64,000 nt of DNA from Terriglobales bacterium (lineage in GTDB: Bacteria > Acidobacteriota > Terriglobia > Terriglobales > Acidobacteriaceae). This document shows positions 9,001-17,523 of the stretch, piece by piece. Numbering within the stretch: position 1 is the first letter of the stretch; every line of letters begins with the position of its first letter. Made by a program: the position numbers and the translations under genes. Below the pieces are notes generated by a model, which was not told where the DNA came from, ran no database searches, and saw only the letters and a list, made by a program, of their open reading frames with translations. The DNA is taken from contig DATMXP010000035.1 in the NCBI GenBank assembly GCA_035561515.1, positions 1 to 64,000 on the forward strand, written 5' to 3'.

Positions 9001-9318
9001 CTATTGCGGAGTGTGTACGCTCGCGACATGGGCCGGCAGTACGTACTCCGGCTCCATGGGGATAATGACCCACGCAACCAGATAAACGATCAATGCGAGT
9101 GGAACCGTCGCGACCAAGGCGATGATCCATATCAGGCGCATGAGGGTGACATCGGTGCCGAAGTACCGGGCCATGCCTCCGCAGATACCAGCGATCTTGT
9201 TGTCAACCCGGGAGCGCTCGAGGCGCCGAATCGGCATGGTCCCGGCAACAATCCGGCCGCAATAAGCGCAAACACGCGCATCGTCCTGAATGTTCTTTCC
9301 GCAGTAGTTGCAGTACAT
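9001..9318 (-). CDS. PspC-domain membrane protein with N-terminal zinc ribbon
   Basis: A 105-residue protein. The N-terminus is a zinc ribbon (CNYCGK ... CAYCGR, about 3-22). A PspC domain follows (about 30-95), with the diagnostic DNKIAGICGGMARYFGTD and a long hydrophobic segment (LIWIIALVATVPLALIVYLV). In enterobacteria PspC is part of the phage-shock envelope stress response; here no pspA or pspB is adjacent, and zinc-ribbon PspC proteins are common outside that system. GGAGGG lies about 6 nt before the ATG, supporting the start. Confidence 0.88.
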   Translation of the reverse strand: MYCNYCGKNIQDDARVCAYCGRIVAGTMPIRRLERSRVDNKIAGICGGMARYFGTDVTLMRLIWIIALVATVPLALIVYLVAWVIIPMEPEYVLPAHVASVHTPQ

Positions 9319-9365
9319 GGACTTCCCTCCACCACATGATACGCAGTCAGTGTGAAAAAGGTTCC

Positions 9366-10628
9366 CTACATCATTCGGTAGGGCTGTTTCAGGTGCTTCT
9401 TTGCCAGACTTGCCCGGGGAGAATCAGGATCTTCCGCCACAACGGTTTGATAGTGCTTCACCGCGTCCTCTCGACGCTGAAGGACGTCGCACATCTCTCC
9501 TGCTCCTAACGACGCTCGCAGGCGAAGATCGGGATCTGTCTTCTGGAATTGCAGTACCCGCTCAAACGCTTCCGCGGCGTTCTTTGCGTCGCGCTGGCCG
9601 CGAAGCGCCTCACCCAATCCGTACCAGGCCATCTCAATGTGGGCCTCAGGATACGCGCCGCTCTCAGCGGCTTTCAGCAGTTTGTGATAGCTTGCAATCG
9701 CCTCGGGTGCTTTGCCGGATGCGTTATAGAGATTCGCAAGTTCAAGCGCCATGAGGAAATTGTGAGGGTAGCTATTGTTAAGGCCATCGATGAGTTCGAT
9801 GGCTTCCTTGTAACGTTCCTCGCGCCGGAGAAAAAGCGCCAGCGCAATCTTGGCGTCCACGGCAGCCTCTCCTCCACCGTTGGCAGCCTCGTAGAGGTAC
9901 TTGATTCCCTTTTCCCGGCTGCCACTGAGTCCGATGATCGACGCGGCTACTTTCACTGCCCAACTCACGCTTCCAATCACGTAATTGTGCATGCCGACGA
10001 TCATCTTCGCGTCGGTGTAGTCCGGCGCCAGCTCCAGCACCTTCTCGTGGTCATGACGAGCGCCAACGGCGCTGCGCAATGCCGAAAACCATGCTTTTTC
10101 GATAAGAGCCGTATAGGTTGACTTCAGTCCTCGCGTGACACCACGGGCGTACAGAGCGTCCACGTCATTCGGATTTGTCTTGAGCTTCGCGTCGGACAAC
10201 TGCAAGGATTGCTGCATCAACGCCTTGATCCGGTCTTTGGTCTTTTGCTCCACCGGAAACTGCTTGCTTTGAAGGAATCCTTCCTTGGCGTAGAGTTCGC
10301 TATCCAGTGCGCCGATGCGGTACATCTCCTTGAACATAACGCCCGATAGAAGATGGTTTACCGCGAACGCGTCGTCAGGATTCTTCTCCAGCGCAGTTTC
10401 GAATTCCTTGATCGCCTTGTCGTACTGAAGGTTGTAGAAGTGCTCAAAACCTCTGCGCGTGTGCTCGTCCTGGAGGTGGTATTTCAGGATCTGTTGCGCC
10501 GGCTTTGGCTTGGAGTTTTCGGCTTTGGGATGGGAGGCTACGGCTAAGGTCGTAAGTAGTGTAAAAGCAAGGATCAGGACAGTACGGAAGAATAGCCGTC
10601 TGAAACGCGAACTGCCATAGGGTTTCAT
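9366..10628 (-). CDS. Exported TPR-repeat protein
   Basis: A 420-residue protein with an N-terminal signal or anchor segment (about 12-32, FRTVLILAFTLLTTLAVASH) and TPR repeats through most of the rest (GFEHFYNLQYDKAIKEFETA, EAIASYHKLLKAAESGAYP, ALRGQRDAKNAAEAFERVLQ). The repeats point to a periplasmic scaffold; no catalytic motif is visible. A central hydrophobic patch (VIGSVSWAVKVAASIIGL) is unusual for a TPR protein and could contact the membrane. The partner is unknown. Confidence 0.82.
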   Translation of the reverse strand: MKPYGSSRFRRLFFRTVLILAFTLLTTLAVASHPKAENSKPKPAQQILKYHLQDEHTRRGFEHFYNLQYDKAIKEFETALEKNPDDAFAVNHLLSGVMFKEMYRIGALDSELYAKEGFLQSKQFPVEQKTKDRIKALMQQSLQLSDAKLKTNPNDVDALYARGVTRGLKSTYTALIEKAWFSALRSAVGARHDHEKVLELAPDYTDAKMIVGMHNYVIGSVSWAVKVAASIIGLSGSREKGIKYLYEAANGGGEAAVDAKIALALFLRREERYKEAIELIDGLNNSYPHNFLMALELANLYNASGKAPEAIASYHKLLKAAESGAYPEAHIEMAWYGLGEALRGQRDAKNAAEAFERVLQFQKTDPDLRLRASLGAGEMCDVLQRREDAVKHYQTVVAEDPDSPRASLAKKHLKQPYRMM

Positions 10629-10712
10629 GAAGGTAAGTACCTGAGTAGTTTATCCGATATTCCAGGGATTCTGAAACGCGTAGAAAGCTATTGTCCGCTG
10701 GGGGCGGACAGA

Positions 10713-10940
10713 ATGACTAACGCAAATCATTCCCAGACCGACTCTTACACCGAGGCGGAAGCCGCAGCAATTTTGGGCATATCTCTGTCACGCCTGCACC
10801 AGTTGTTGGACGAAAACATTTTCAACGACGGCAGCGCGCGTCCGTCCGATATCCGTCTTCGTGATACGGACCTGGTTTTGTTGGAGTTTTGGAACCGCAG
10901 TACCGGAAACCCAAAAGTCCTCCGAATGCCTCACCGCTAA
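10713..10940 (+). CDS. Small helix-turn-helix protein (MerR/excisionase-like)
   Basis: A 75-residue protein whose core, YTEAEAAAILGISLSRLHQL, matches the helix-turn-helix of MerR or excisionase-type winged helices. The rest (IRLRDTDLVLLEFW) could form the wing. It is too short to hold a ligand domain and may be a small DNA-binding regulator. GGGGGCGGA shortly before the ATG could serve as a ribosome-binding site. A hairpin immediately follows the stop, so it is probably a single transcript. The target is unknown. Confidence 0.65.
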   Translation: MTNANHSQTDSYTEAEAAAILGISLSRLHQLLDENIFNDGSARPSDIRLRDTDLVLLEFWNRSTGNPKVLRMPHR

Positions 10941-10941
10941 T

Positions 10942-10970
10942 TACGGCGCTTGTCCCCCGCAGGCGCCGTA
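10942..10970 (+). terminator. Hairpin after the small HTH gene
   Basis: An 8-bp perfect stem (TACGGCGC / GCGCCGTA) with a 13-nt loop begins 2 bp after the stop codon. It is followed by CTCCTTTCCTC, which is only partly T-rich. Confidence 0.6.
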
Positions 10971-11140
10971 CTCCTTTCCTCAGATTGCTCAACTTTTCGG
11001 CCTCTGAGTAATTCTTTCCCGCTTGCGAACGTGACCCAAAATCCTCAGCGTCCTGTAAGTCATTGAATATTCGGCACATAGCGAAATTCCCATTTTGGTG
11101 CTTCAAGTGCGCACGAGAACATTAAGGAGTTCAATAAGTT

Positions 11141-11572
11141 ATGGAGCAGCTTGCTGATAAGGTTTCACAGGAATATTGGCGTCCCGCGGTACAGAACCAC
11201 GCCCGTGAGGTTCCCGTCGATGTGCGCTCGCGCGTAGAAGTTTGCGAGGCATGCGGAACGGAGTTCGTACTCGGCGCCCGGTTTTGCCATGTTTGCGGAG
11301 GCGAACGCCAGGCGGTCCAGGCCCACAGCAACAGGTGGGCGGAAGCGCTCGATTTCGACAACATTCGGCACGCTCTCGGCCTGTCTACTGGGGCTTTGAT
11401 TTCCTTTATCGTAGGCATCGTCTGTCTCGCCGCTGCAATTGCGACGGGTTTCATCTACAGCGCGAAGTCGCTGGTTGACTGGCAGGCGGTCCAGGTATGG
11501 CGCATCGAGTGGCTACTGGCCGCAGCCGTCGCATTTATCGCCGGCATTCTCCTCAAGCGGAACGAAGCCTGA
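11141..11572 (+). CDS. Zinc-ribbon protein with two membrane segments
   Basis: A 143-residue protein. A zinc ribbon (CEACGTEFVLGARFCHVCGG) lies at about 36-55. Two predicted membrane helices follow: LISFIVGIVCLAAAIATGFI (about 88-108) and LLAAAVAFIAGILLKR (about 123-138). The architecture suggests a small membrane protein with a cytoplasmic metal-binding head; the function is unknown. AAGGAG is 11 nt before the ATG. A strong terminator follows 21 bp after the stop. Two other zinc-ribbon membrane proteins occur in the window, at 9001 and 42618. Confidence 0.8.
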   Translation: MEQLADKVSQEYWRPAVQNHAREVPVDVRSRVEVCEACGTEFVLGARFCHVCGGERQAVQAHSNRWAEALDFDNIRHALGLSTGALISFIVGIVCLAAAIATGFIYSAKSLVDWQAVQVWRIEWLLAAAVAFIAGILLKRNEA

Positions 11573-11593
11573 AACTCCGGCAGAAAGTGAAAG

Positions 11594-11624
11594 GCCCTCG
11601 CGATCGGCGAGGGCTTTTCGTTTT
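11594..11624 (+). terminator. Strong intrinsic terminator
   Basis: An 8-bp GC-rich stem (GCCCTCGC / GCGAGGGC), a 5-nt loop, then TTTTCGTTTT. It terminates the zinc-ribbon gene and faces the convergent gene ending at 11636. Confidence 0.88.
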
Positions 11625-11635
11625 GCTGCAAGAAC

Positions 11636-12577
11636 TTATTTGGATTCCTGGTTCACGCTAATGTCATTGGCCTTGTAGTGGTTCCCGTCAAAAATAGCCG
11701 CGACAGTCACATCGGAACCAACCATCAGGTTGGAAGGAAGCTGTCTCTTCCGATCGAACGCGATGTCGTAAGTCTTGTTGTCGGTACGGTTCTCGACCGC
11801 AATGGAACCGCTGCTCACGTCTAGATATCTCACTTTGCCAGCGAAGGTGAAGGTTTCTCCCGGCGCGGCAAGAATCGTAATTTCCTGCGCGTTGCCTTCG
11901 CGAGCCTGTCCGGGCTTGAACTGGACACTCACGAGCGCTCCGGGCTTTAGCTCCGACGCTGGCACTGTCTGGCCCTCTCGCTTGATCTGGGTGTCGTCAT
12001 TGACGCGGAAGGTGACCGGCCTACCTGAGAGACTATCCGCGACACTGGCTATATTGCTTTCGATACTCGTGATTTGGCCTCTAGCGTCAGCAACTACGGC
12101 GCTCGTAACAACTCTCACGTTCCGGGCGAGGATCTTGTCACCATCGAGCATGGTGTCCACGTACACGCGGTCGCCCTTCTTTACGTGTTCGAAGGTAGTT
12201 TCCTTGCCATCACGGAAGAAGTGGGTTCGCTCATCGAACTGCACGTTCCATCGGTTGCCGCCGAAGACCTTCACGCCGAGTTCATTGTGGATACCGTCGA
12301 TCTTACTTACGGTTCCGCCGATCAGACTGGTTTTGCCATCGGGCAGCTTCGGTTGTCCAAAGACGGGATCGTCGTCAGTCGCAGCCGTCTTTTTGCCATC
12401 TGGCTGGTTCACCTTGACCGTGACCGGCATCTGGACTGGCTCCGCGCCGCTTTGCTGTTCGGCGTGCTTCTCTTGACTCTGTTGGGGCGGAGTATTGCCT
12501 GCCTGCTGTGCGACTGCTGCCGTTCCCATGGACACCGCAACCAGGATGGCCATCGCTGAAGGGTAGAAACTTCTCAT
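11636..12577 (-). CDS. Exported DUF5666-type protein
   Basis: A 313-residue exported protein. Signal peptide about 1-23 (AMAILVAVSMGTAAVAQ), then a Gln/Pro-rich spacer to about 75, then three similar beta-barrel-like units of about 65 residues each (GGTVSKIDGIHNELGVKV; GQITSIESNIASVAD; AGKVRYLDVSSGSIAVE). Each has the pattern G-x-[VI]-x-x-[IL]-[DE] followed by a DxxTxIxRxG-like strand, as in DUF5666 proteins. These are periplasmic proteins of unknown function. The gene is alone and convergent with the zinc-ribbon gene. Confidence 0.78.
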   Translation of the reverse strand: MRSFYPSAMAILVAVSMGTAAVAQQAGNTPPQQSQEKHAEQQSGAEPVQMPVTVKVNQPDGKKTAATDDDPVFGQPKLPDGKTSLIGGTVSKIDGIHNELGVKVFGGNRWNVQFDERTHFFRDGKETTFEHVKKGDRVYVDTMLDGDKILARNVRVVTSAVVADARGQITSIESNIASVADSLSGRPVTFRVNDDTQIKREGQTVPASELKPGALVSVQFKPGQAREGNAQEITILAAPGETFTFAGKVRYLDVSSGSIAVENRTDNKTYDIAFDRKRQLPSNLMVGSDVTVAAIFDGNHYKANDISVNQESK

Positions 12578-12790
12578 GCGCTGGTGAGAAGCAGGTCTGA
12601 CTTACAGAGTTGGCTAACCGCTGCCCTGGGAGGCAATTTCCCAAGATTGGCACTTCCATACCCATGGTCAGCAACTTTCTCCGGAGTTCGGACAAACGCG
12701 TGAGGATTTCACCCATCAAATCAGTCATCAAGCTGCTGCTTTGATTGGCAGCGATGTTGCTCTGTTCTTTTCTGGAGGTCTTGTCCGTAC

Positions 12791-14707
12791 ATGCATCGGC
12801 CCCGTTCCCTGGTCGTGGCTTCCCTGGTTTTAGCCCTGGGACCGTTATCGCTTCACGCAGGCGATCTTCGCATTCCCCTGCCGAAGCGAAGCAAGTACAC
12901 CCCGGTCCAGAAGTTGAATCGCGACGGTGTCTCCGCCGTTGAGAAACACCAATACGACAAAGCCAAAAAGCTCTTTTACGAAGCGTATCTCATCGACCCA
13001 AACGATCCCTTCACGCTGAACAATCTCGGGTACATGGCGGAGTTGGAGGGAGATACTGATCGCGCCCAGCGTTACTACCAGTTATCTTCCGAAGTGAGTT
13101 CCGATGCAGTTGTCGACAAGGCGAATAACTCTCTTGTCGAGGGCAAACCGGTTTCGGCCGTAGCTGGAAACGCGGAAGAAAAAGGCATCAAGATCAACCG
13201 TCTTAACAGCCAGGCTATCGCGCTCCTGAACAAGGATCGTGCCCCTGAGGCTGACCTCATCCTCCAAAAGGCGCTTGCGCTGGATGCGAAGAACCCTTTC
13301 ACACTGAACAACATGGGATACGCCAAGGAGAAGGAAGGCGAACTCGAAGCCGCTTACCAGTATTACTCCGCGGCAGCGAACTCCAACTCCGGTGAGCGAA
13401 TCGAGATCGCCGCGTATCCAAACTGGCGTGGACGCGCTATCAGCCAGGTCGCGCGCGATAACGCGAACAAACTCAGCCGGAATATGCGCGACGGCAGCAT
13501 GGAAGCGCGCGTGGCTCGATTGAATCTTCGCGGTGTTTCGGCGATGAACCGCAATGACCGTCGCGCAGCACGACAATACATCGAACAAGCTTACAAACTC
13601 GCCCCAACAGATGCTTTCACCCTTAACAACATGGGATATCTGGCCGAGCTCGATGGCGACCGCGAAACTGCGAATCACTTTTATGAGCGCGCCCAGGAAG
13701 CGAACAAAGCAAATTCCCGTGTCGCGCTAGCTACCCGCAAGGAAGTGGAAGGGATGCGGATAGGGGAAGTCGCTTTAAACAGCGACGCGCTGGTGTCACA
13801 GCGGATGGCCGAAGCGCAAGCGGAGCGGCAGAGGATGGGTGGCCCGGTCCTATTACGCCGGCGTGCAGATAATTCGGTGGTGGTAGAGCCGGCGGAGCCT
13901 GTAGCGCGTCCGCAGGTTCGGGTCAGCGACGCGAATGGCAATCTCATCCTGCCGCCTCGCCCAGCGACCAGTTCATCCCCCAGTACTGGCGGCCTCGCGA
14001 TGCCGCTGCCGGACAGCCAACAGCCTGTCACGGTACATCAGGGCGAGAACGACAACGGCTTGATCATGCCTTTGCCTGAAAATGACCAGCCCGGGCCTAA
14101 CGGCAACGTCAAGGAAGGTCCCAAGGACGGCGGGATGATTATGCCACTTCCGGATAATCAGCAGCCTGGAGCACAGCAGCCCGCGGGTCAACAGCCCGGC
14201 GATCAGCGGCAGGACTCGAACGCAATCGGAAACCCCGTCAACACGCAACCACCTGCCACAACGGTTCCGAATCCGCCGGCGACGCAGCCTTCCACGGCTC
14301 CGCCGCAACGGCCGGTCGCTCCACAGCAGAATGTTCCGCAGCAGTCTGCGCCGGTTCAGCCCAGCGCACCGAACCAGACGGCGCCAGCACCTACACAACA
14401 GAACCCCGGCTTGTTGCTGCCGGCTCCTGACCAGACGCAGGCACCTCCAGCGCAGCAAACTGCGCCGACGCAGCAGCAGACACCGCAGCGTCAGCAGGAA
14501 CCCGGACTGTTGTTGCCGCCTCCGGACAACCAGCAACAACCGAACAACCAGGCTGCGCCGCCGAAGAACAACACTGCGCAGAACGGCAACATCGGCGTGT
14601 ACACACCCCCGGCACCGAATCGCACCACGTCTCAACCGAAGCGCATCAACGATAATAATCGTCCTGCTGCGAACTCAAACGTCCACAAGATTGACGACCG
14701 CAAGTAA
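12791..14707 (+). CDS. Exported TPR protein with Pro/Gln-rich tail and repeated LP-motif
   Basis: A 638-residue protein. A signal peptide (about 1-23) is followed by TPR repeats in three similar blocks (about 40-330), each containing FTLNNLGYMAELEGD or FTLNNMGY. From about 385 the chain becomes Pro/Gln/Asn-rich and disordered, with a recurring motif: GGLAMPLPDSQQP, NGLIMPLPENDQP, GGMIMPLPDNQQP, PGLLLPAPDQTQ, PGLLLPPPDNQQ. Similar short motifs spaced in a disordered tail suggest a docking array for a partner domain; this is inference. GGAGG lies 12 nt before the ATG. A strong terminator follows. Confidence 0.82.
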   Translation: MHRPRSLVVASLVLALGPLSLHAGDLRIPLPKRSKYTPVQKLNRDGVSAVEKHQYDKAKKLFYEAYLIDPNDPFTLNNLGYMAELEGDTDRAQRYYQLSSEVSSDAVVDKANNSLVEGKPVSAVAGNAEEKGIKINRLNSQAIALLNKDRAPEADLILQKALALDAKNPFTLNNMGYAKEKEGELEAAYQYYSAAANSNSGERIEIAAYPNWRGRAISQVARDNANKLSRNMRDGSMEARVARLNLRGVSAMNRNDRRAARQYIEQAYKLAPTDAFTLNNMGYLAELDGDRETANHFYERAQEANKANSRVALATRKEVEGMRIGEVALNSDALVSQRMAEAQAERQRMGGPVLLRRRADNSVVVEPAEPVARPQVRVSDANGNLILPPRPATSSSPSTGGLAMPLPDSQQPVTVHQGENDNGLIMPLPENDQPGPNGNVKEGPKDGGMIMPLPDNQQPGAQQPAGQQPGDQRQDSNAIGNPVNTQPPATTVPNPPATQPSTAPPQRPVAPQQNVPQQSAPVQPSAPNQTAPAPTQQNPGLLLPAPDQTQAPPAQQTAPTQQQTPQRQQEPGLLLPPPDNQQQPNNQAAPPKNNTAQNGNIGVYTPPAPNRTTSQPKRINDNNRPAANSNVHKIDDRK

Positions 14708-14726
14708 CTTTCTTCTGTGTGCCTCC

Positions 14727-14751
14727 GCCCGGCTATCTGCCGGGCTTTTTT
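14727..14751 (+). terminator. Strong intrinsic terminator
   Basis: A 7-bp GC stem (GCCCGGC / GCCGGGC) with a 5-nt loop followed by six T residues, 20 bp after the TPR gene stop. Confidence 0.92.
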
Positions 14752-14845
14752 GTTGGCGCGTCCGACGCTCATCACATAAAACCGAAATCGGCGTCACTGC
14801 CGACACCTGTGCTTGGGTGTTGCATTGTCGTAAAGGAAGGACAGC

Positions 14846-15439
14846 ATGATCTTCGGAGCATTCTCTTTTCTTCTTTCCGCCACGGTAATCGCCAAGGAGT
14901 CGGTTGGAACCACCTTGGACCATCTGCAGGAAGCCTTTAACGGCGAAAGCAATGCCAGCCATCGATACAAAGAGTTCGCCAAAAAGGCCGACATGGAAGG
15001 ATTTGGCCAGGTTGCAAGCCTATTTCGCGCAGCATCGAAAGCCGAGGAATTTCATGCCCGCAACCATGCCGAGGTCATCCGTAAACTAGGTGCGGAGCCC
15101 AAAGCTACGATTGAAAAACCAGTCGTGAAATCGACGCGCGAGAACCTGCAATCGGCAATGGAGGGGGAAATCTATGAGCGGGATGTGATGTACCCGCCCA
15201 TGTTGGAACTGGCGAAAAAGAACGGCCATCCCGAAGCGGTGCGAACGTTTTTATATGCCTTGAAGACGGAAGCGGAACACGCACGACTTTTTCAGGATGC
15301 GCTGAAGCATCTGGCCAAGATGCACAACAAGACGACTTACTACGTGTGTAACGTCTGTGGATACACGGTTCAGACGCTGAATTTTCTTAAGTGTGTCGTA
15401 TGCGGCCACTCCAAGGCCGACTACGTCCCGGTCGATTAA
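14846..15439 (+). CDS. Rubrerythrin
   Basis: Non-haem diiron protein of 197 residues, usually a peroxide reductase in oxidative stress defence. The ferritin-like part (about 25-160) has the expected Glu/His ligands (EAFNGESNASHRYKEFA, EEFHARNHAEVIRKLG, EGEIYERDVMYP, TEAEHARLFQDAL). The C-terminal rubredoxin-like centre is intact (YVCNVCGYTV ... KCVVCGHSKADY). GGAAGGA is well placed before the ATG at 14846, but this start gives an extra hydrophobic stretch (MIFGAFSFLLSATVIA) ahead of the usual N-terminus; a TTG at 14915 is the alternative. Confidence 0.93.
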   Translation: MIFGAFSFLLSATVIAKESVGTTLDHLQEAFNGESNASHRYKEFAKKADMEGFGQVASLFRAASKAEEFHARNHAEVIRKLGAEPKATIEKPVVKSTRENLQSAMEGEIYERDVMYPPMLELAKKNGHPEAVRTFLYALKTEAEHARLFQDALKHLAKMHNKTTYYVCNVCGYTVQTLNFLKCVVCGHSKADYVPVD

Positions 15440-15465
15440 TCATCGTCTGTTTGGCGGGTAATCGG

Positions 15466-15494
15466 GTGGCGAGTGGCTACAGTCTTCTCGCCAC
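15466..15494. terminator. Hairpin between convergent rubrerythrin and O-methyltransferase genes
   Basis: An 8-bp perfect stem (GTGGCGAG / CTCGCCAC) with a 13-nt loop. It overlaps the last codons of the O-methyltransferase. There is no long T-run, so activity is uncertain. Confidence 0.4.
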
Positions 15495-16163
15495 TGTCAC
15501 GCCGTCCCGAACTGGCAGCATCACCGAATACCACTCCGGCGAATTTGCCAGCATCTGGTTGAATTCCACGATCTGTTTGGTGTGATGCTGCGGGTCTGTT
15601 TTGATCTCGGGATTGCCAGCCGCATAGACTACCCGTCCGCTCCAAAGAACGTTATCGGCGACAAACAGGCCGCCCGATCGAACGAAGTTCTTCGCCAACC
15701 GAAGGGCCCGAGGATAGTCTTCTTTGTCGATGTCACAGAAGATGATGTCGAACTGTTCCTTCTGCTCCGAAAGTATCTCCAGGGCATCACCGACGGAAAC
15801 ATCCACTTGGTCAGCTACTCCCGCACGTTCGAAGTAGCCCCTCGCTTCCTGTGCGTTCTGCGCGCTGCCGTCCGTGTAATGAACCCGGCCTGTTTTGCCG
15901 ACCGCACGAGCCCACCAAATGGTCGAGTAGCCGATCGCCGAACCAAGCTCAAACACTGTTTCGGCGCCACTGATTTGGGCCAGCAACTCGAAAAGACGCC
16001 CAATTACAGGTCCGACAATCGGAATCTTGCGTTCAATCGCCTTCTGCTCCATTTCCGTGAGCACGGAGTCGCGCGGCGGAAGCATGGCGTAGAGGTAGTT
16101 TTCCACCTCAGGGCCAGTGATCGGATGCGCATCTGGATAATTGCTCTGATTAAATTTCGTCAT
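15477..16163 (-). CDS. Class I SAM-dependent O-methyltransferase
   Basis: A 228-residue methyltransferase of the Methyltransf_3 (caffeoyl-CoA/catechol O-methyltransferase) family. The SAM site is VFELGSAIGYSTIWWA; the metal and catalytic region is FDIIFCDIDKEDYPRAL followed by GGLFVADNVLWSGRV. The length is normal for bacterial members, which methylate vicinal hydroxyls with Mg. The substrate is unknown. It starts one base after the stop codon of the upstream UPF0173 gene (TAGCATG), so the two are probably translationally coupled. Confidence 0.92.
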   Translation of the reverse strand: MTKFNQSNYPDAHPITGPEVENYLYAMLPPRDSVLTEMEQKAIERKIPIVGPVIGRLFELLAQISGAETVFELGSAIGYSTIWWARAVGKTGRVHYTDGSAQNAQEARGYFERAGVADQVDVSVGDALEILSEQKEQFDIIFCDIDKEDYPRALRLAKNFVRSGGLFVADNVLWSGRVVYAAGNPEIKTDPQHHTKQIVEFNQMLANSPEWYSVMLPVRDGVTVARRL

Positions 16164-16164
16164 G

Positions 16165-16875
16165 CTACTGAATCGTCTGTCCTGGTTTTAGATCAACAAC
16201 TTCCACTCCCATATCGGACACCAGCTTGCGCAGCTCATTCGGCGTACCTTTCAGCAGTGGGAACGTTCCAAAATGCATTGGGATCACCGCTTTCGGGCGC
16301 AACAAACTGCAGGCATACGCGGCCTCTTTCGGCGACATCGTGAAGTGGTCGCCCATCGGCAGGCAGGCGATTTCCGGCGCGTACAGATCACGAATGATCG
16401 CCATGTCACCAAAAACCGCTGTATCACCCGCGTGGTACAGCCGGAGCCCGCTTTCAAATTCGATCACGTACCCGCACGCTTCGCCACCGTAAATGATGGA
16501 CCCATCGTCTTCCTGGATGCCGCACGAATGAATTGCGTGCACCATTGTGACTTGTAGGTCCTCCACCTTCTGGGTCCCGCCCTTGTTCATCGGTGAGACA
16601 TGCTTGACCCCCTTCTTCCCCATCCACGTAGCGAGTTCGAAGATTCCGACTACCTTCGAGTTGTGCTTCTTCGCGATCGCGACGGCGTCGCCGATGTGGT
16701 CAAAGTGCCCATGGGTACAAAGCATTACATCGCACTTCTTAACATCCTTCTCCGATTCGGGCGTCATAGGGTTCTGCGACAGCCACGGATCAACGTAGAT
16801 CGTTGTGCCTTTGGGAGTTTCGATCCGGAATGTGGCGTGCCCAAGCCAGGTGAGTTTCAGTCCATGAAGTTGCAT
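16165..16875 (-). CDS. UPF0173 metal-dependent hydrolase
   Basis: MBL-fold hydrolase of 236 residues. The metal motif CTHGHFDHIGDA gives His55, His57, Asp59 and His60. Further conserved parts are TWLGHATFRIET near the N-terminus, LYHAGDTAVFGDM and PMHFGTFPLLKG. The family (YtkL-like) is widespread and its physiological substrate is not established. GAGGA just before the ATG supports the start. It is the first gene of a two-gene unit with the O-methyltransferase and is divergent from hpt. Confidence 0.92.
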   Translation of the reverse strand: MQLHGLKLTWLGHATFRIETPKGTTIYVDPWLSQNPMTPESEKDVKKCDVMLCTHGHFDHIGDAVAIAKKHNSKVVGIFELATWMGKKGVKHVSPMNKGGTQKVEDLQVTMVHAIHSCGIQEDDGSIIYGGEACGYVIEFESGLRLYHAGDTAVFGDMAIIRDLYAPEIACLPMGDHFTMSPKEAAYACSLLRPKAVIPMHFGTFPLLKGTPNELRKLVSDMGVEVVDLKPGQTIQ

Positions 16876-16976
16876 ATGTTCCTCGTGCCCGGAAATTGTA
16901 AATCAGCGGGCGAGCTCCGGATTTCGCCGATCCAACTCACTGTCGCTCGGTTAGGACTGCTGATATCCTTTTCGCC

Positions 16977-17513
16977 ATGCAATCATCAGCCACTCAGGCG
17001 CAACTTAAGGTTCTCATCTCGCGCGAGCAGATCGCGAGACGTGTGACCGAGCTTGCGGAACAGATCACCCGTGACTACCAGGGTGAACAGATTCTTTTTG
17101 TCGGCGTATTGAAAGGCGCTTCCATTTTCTTAAGCGATCTGGCACGGCAGGTAAATCTCGATGCCACCTTCGACTTCATCAGTGTTTCCAGCTATGGGAG
17201 CAGCACAAGATCCAGCGGCGAAGTAAAACTGAATAAAGACGTCGACCAGTCGCTCGAAGGTAAGAACGTCATTATCGTCGAAGACATTCTCGATACGGGC
17301 CTGACCCTCAGCTTTCTTTTGAAACAGTTCCAGAACCACAAGCCCAAGTCACTCAAAATCGCCGCTCTGTTGGACAAAGTCTCCCGCCGAATCACCGACG
17401 TTCACGGAGACTATGTGGGATTCGAGATCCCAGACGAATTCGTGGTCGGCTATGGACTCGATTACGCTGAGCGTTACCGTAATCTGCCGGACGTCTGCGT
17501 TTTGAGCCAGTAA
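16977..17513 (+). CDS. hpt: Hypoxanthine phosphoribosyltransferase
   Basis: Purine-salvage enzyme of 178 residues that makes IMP (and often GMP) from hypoxanthine or guanine and PRPP in the cytoplasm. The PRPP loop is VIIVEDILDTGLTLSFL (about 98-114). The other signatures are FVGVLKGASIFLSDL and VVGYGLDYAERYRNLP at the C-terminus. Length is standard. It heads a plus-strand run with DinB, deoC, a phosphatase and lysA; DinB begins 10 bp after it. Confidence 0.96.
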   Translation: MQSSATQAQLKVLISREQIARRVTELAEQITRDYQGEQILFVGVLKGASIFLSDLARQVNLDATFDFISVSSYGSSTRSSGEVKLNKDVDQSLEGKNVIIVEDILDTGLTLSFLLKQFQNHKPKSLKIAALLDKVSRRITDVHGDYVGFEIPDEFVVGYGLDYAERYRNLPDVCVLSQ

Positions 17514-17523
17514 GAGGTGGTTT

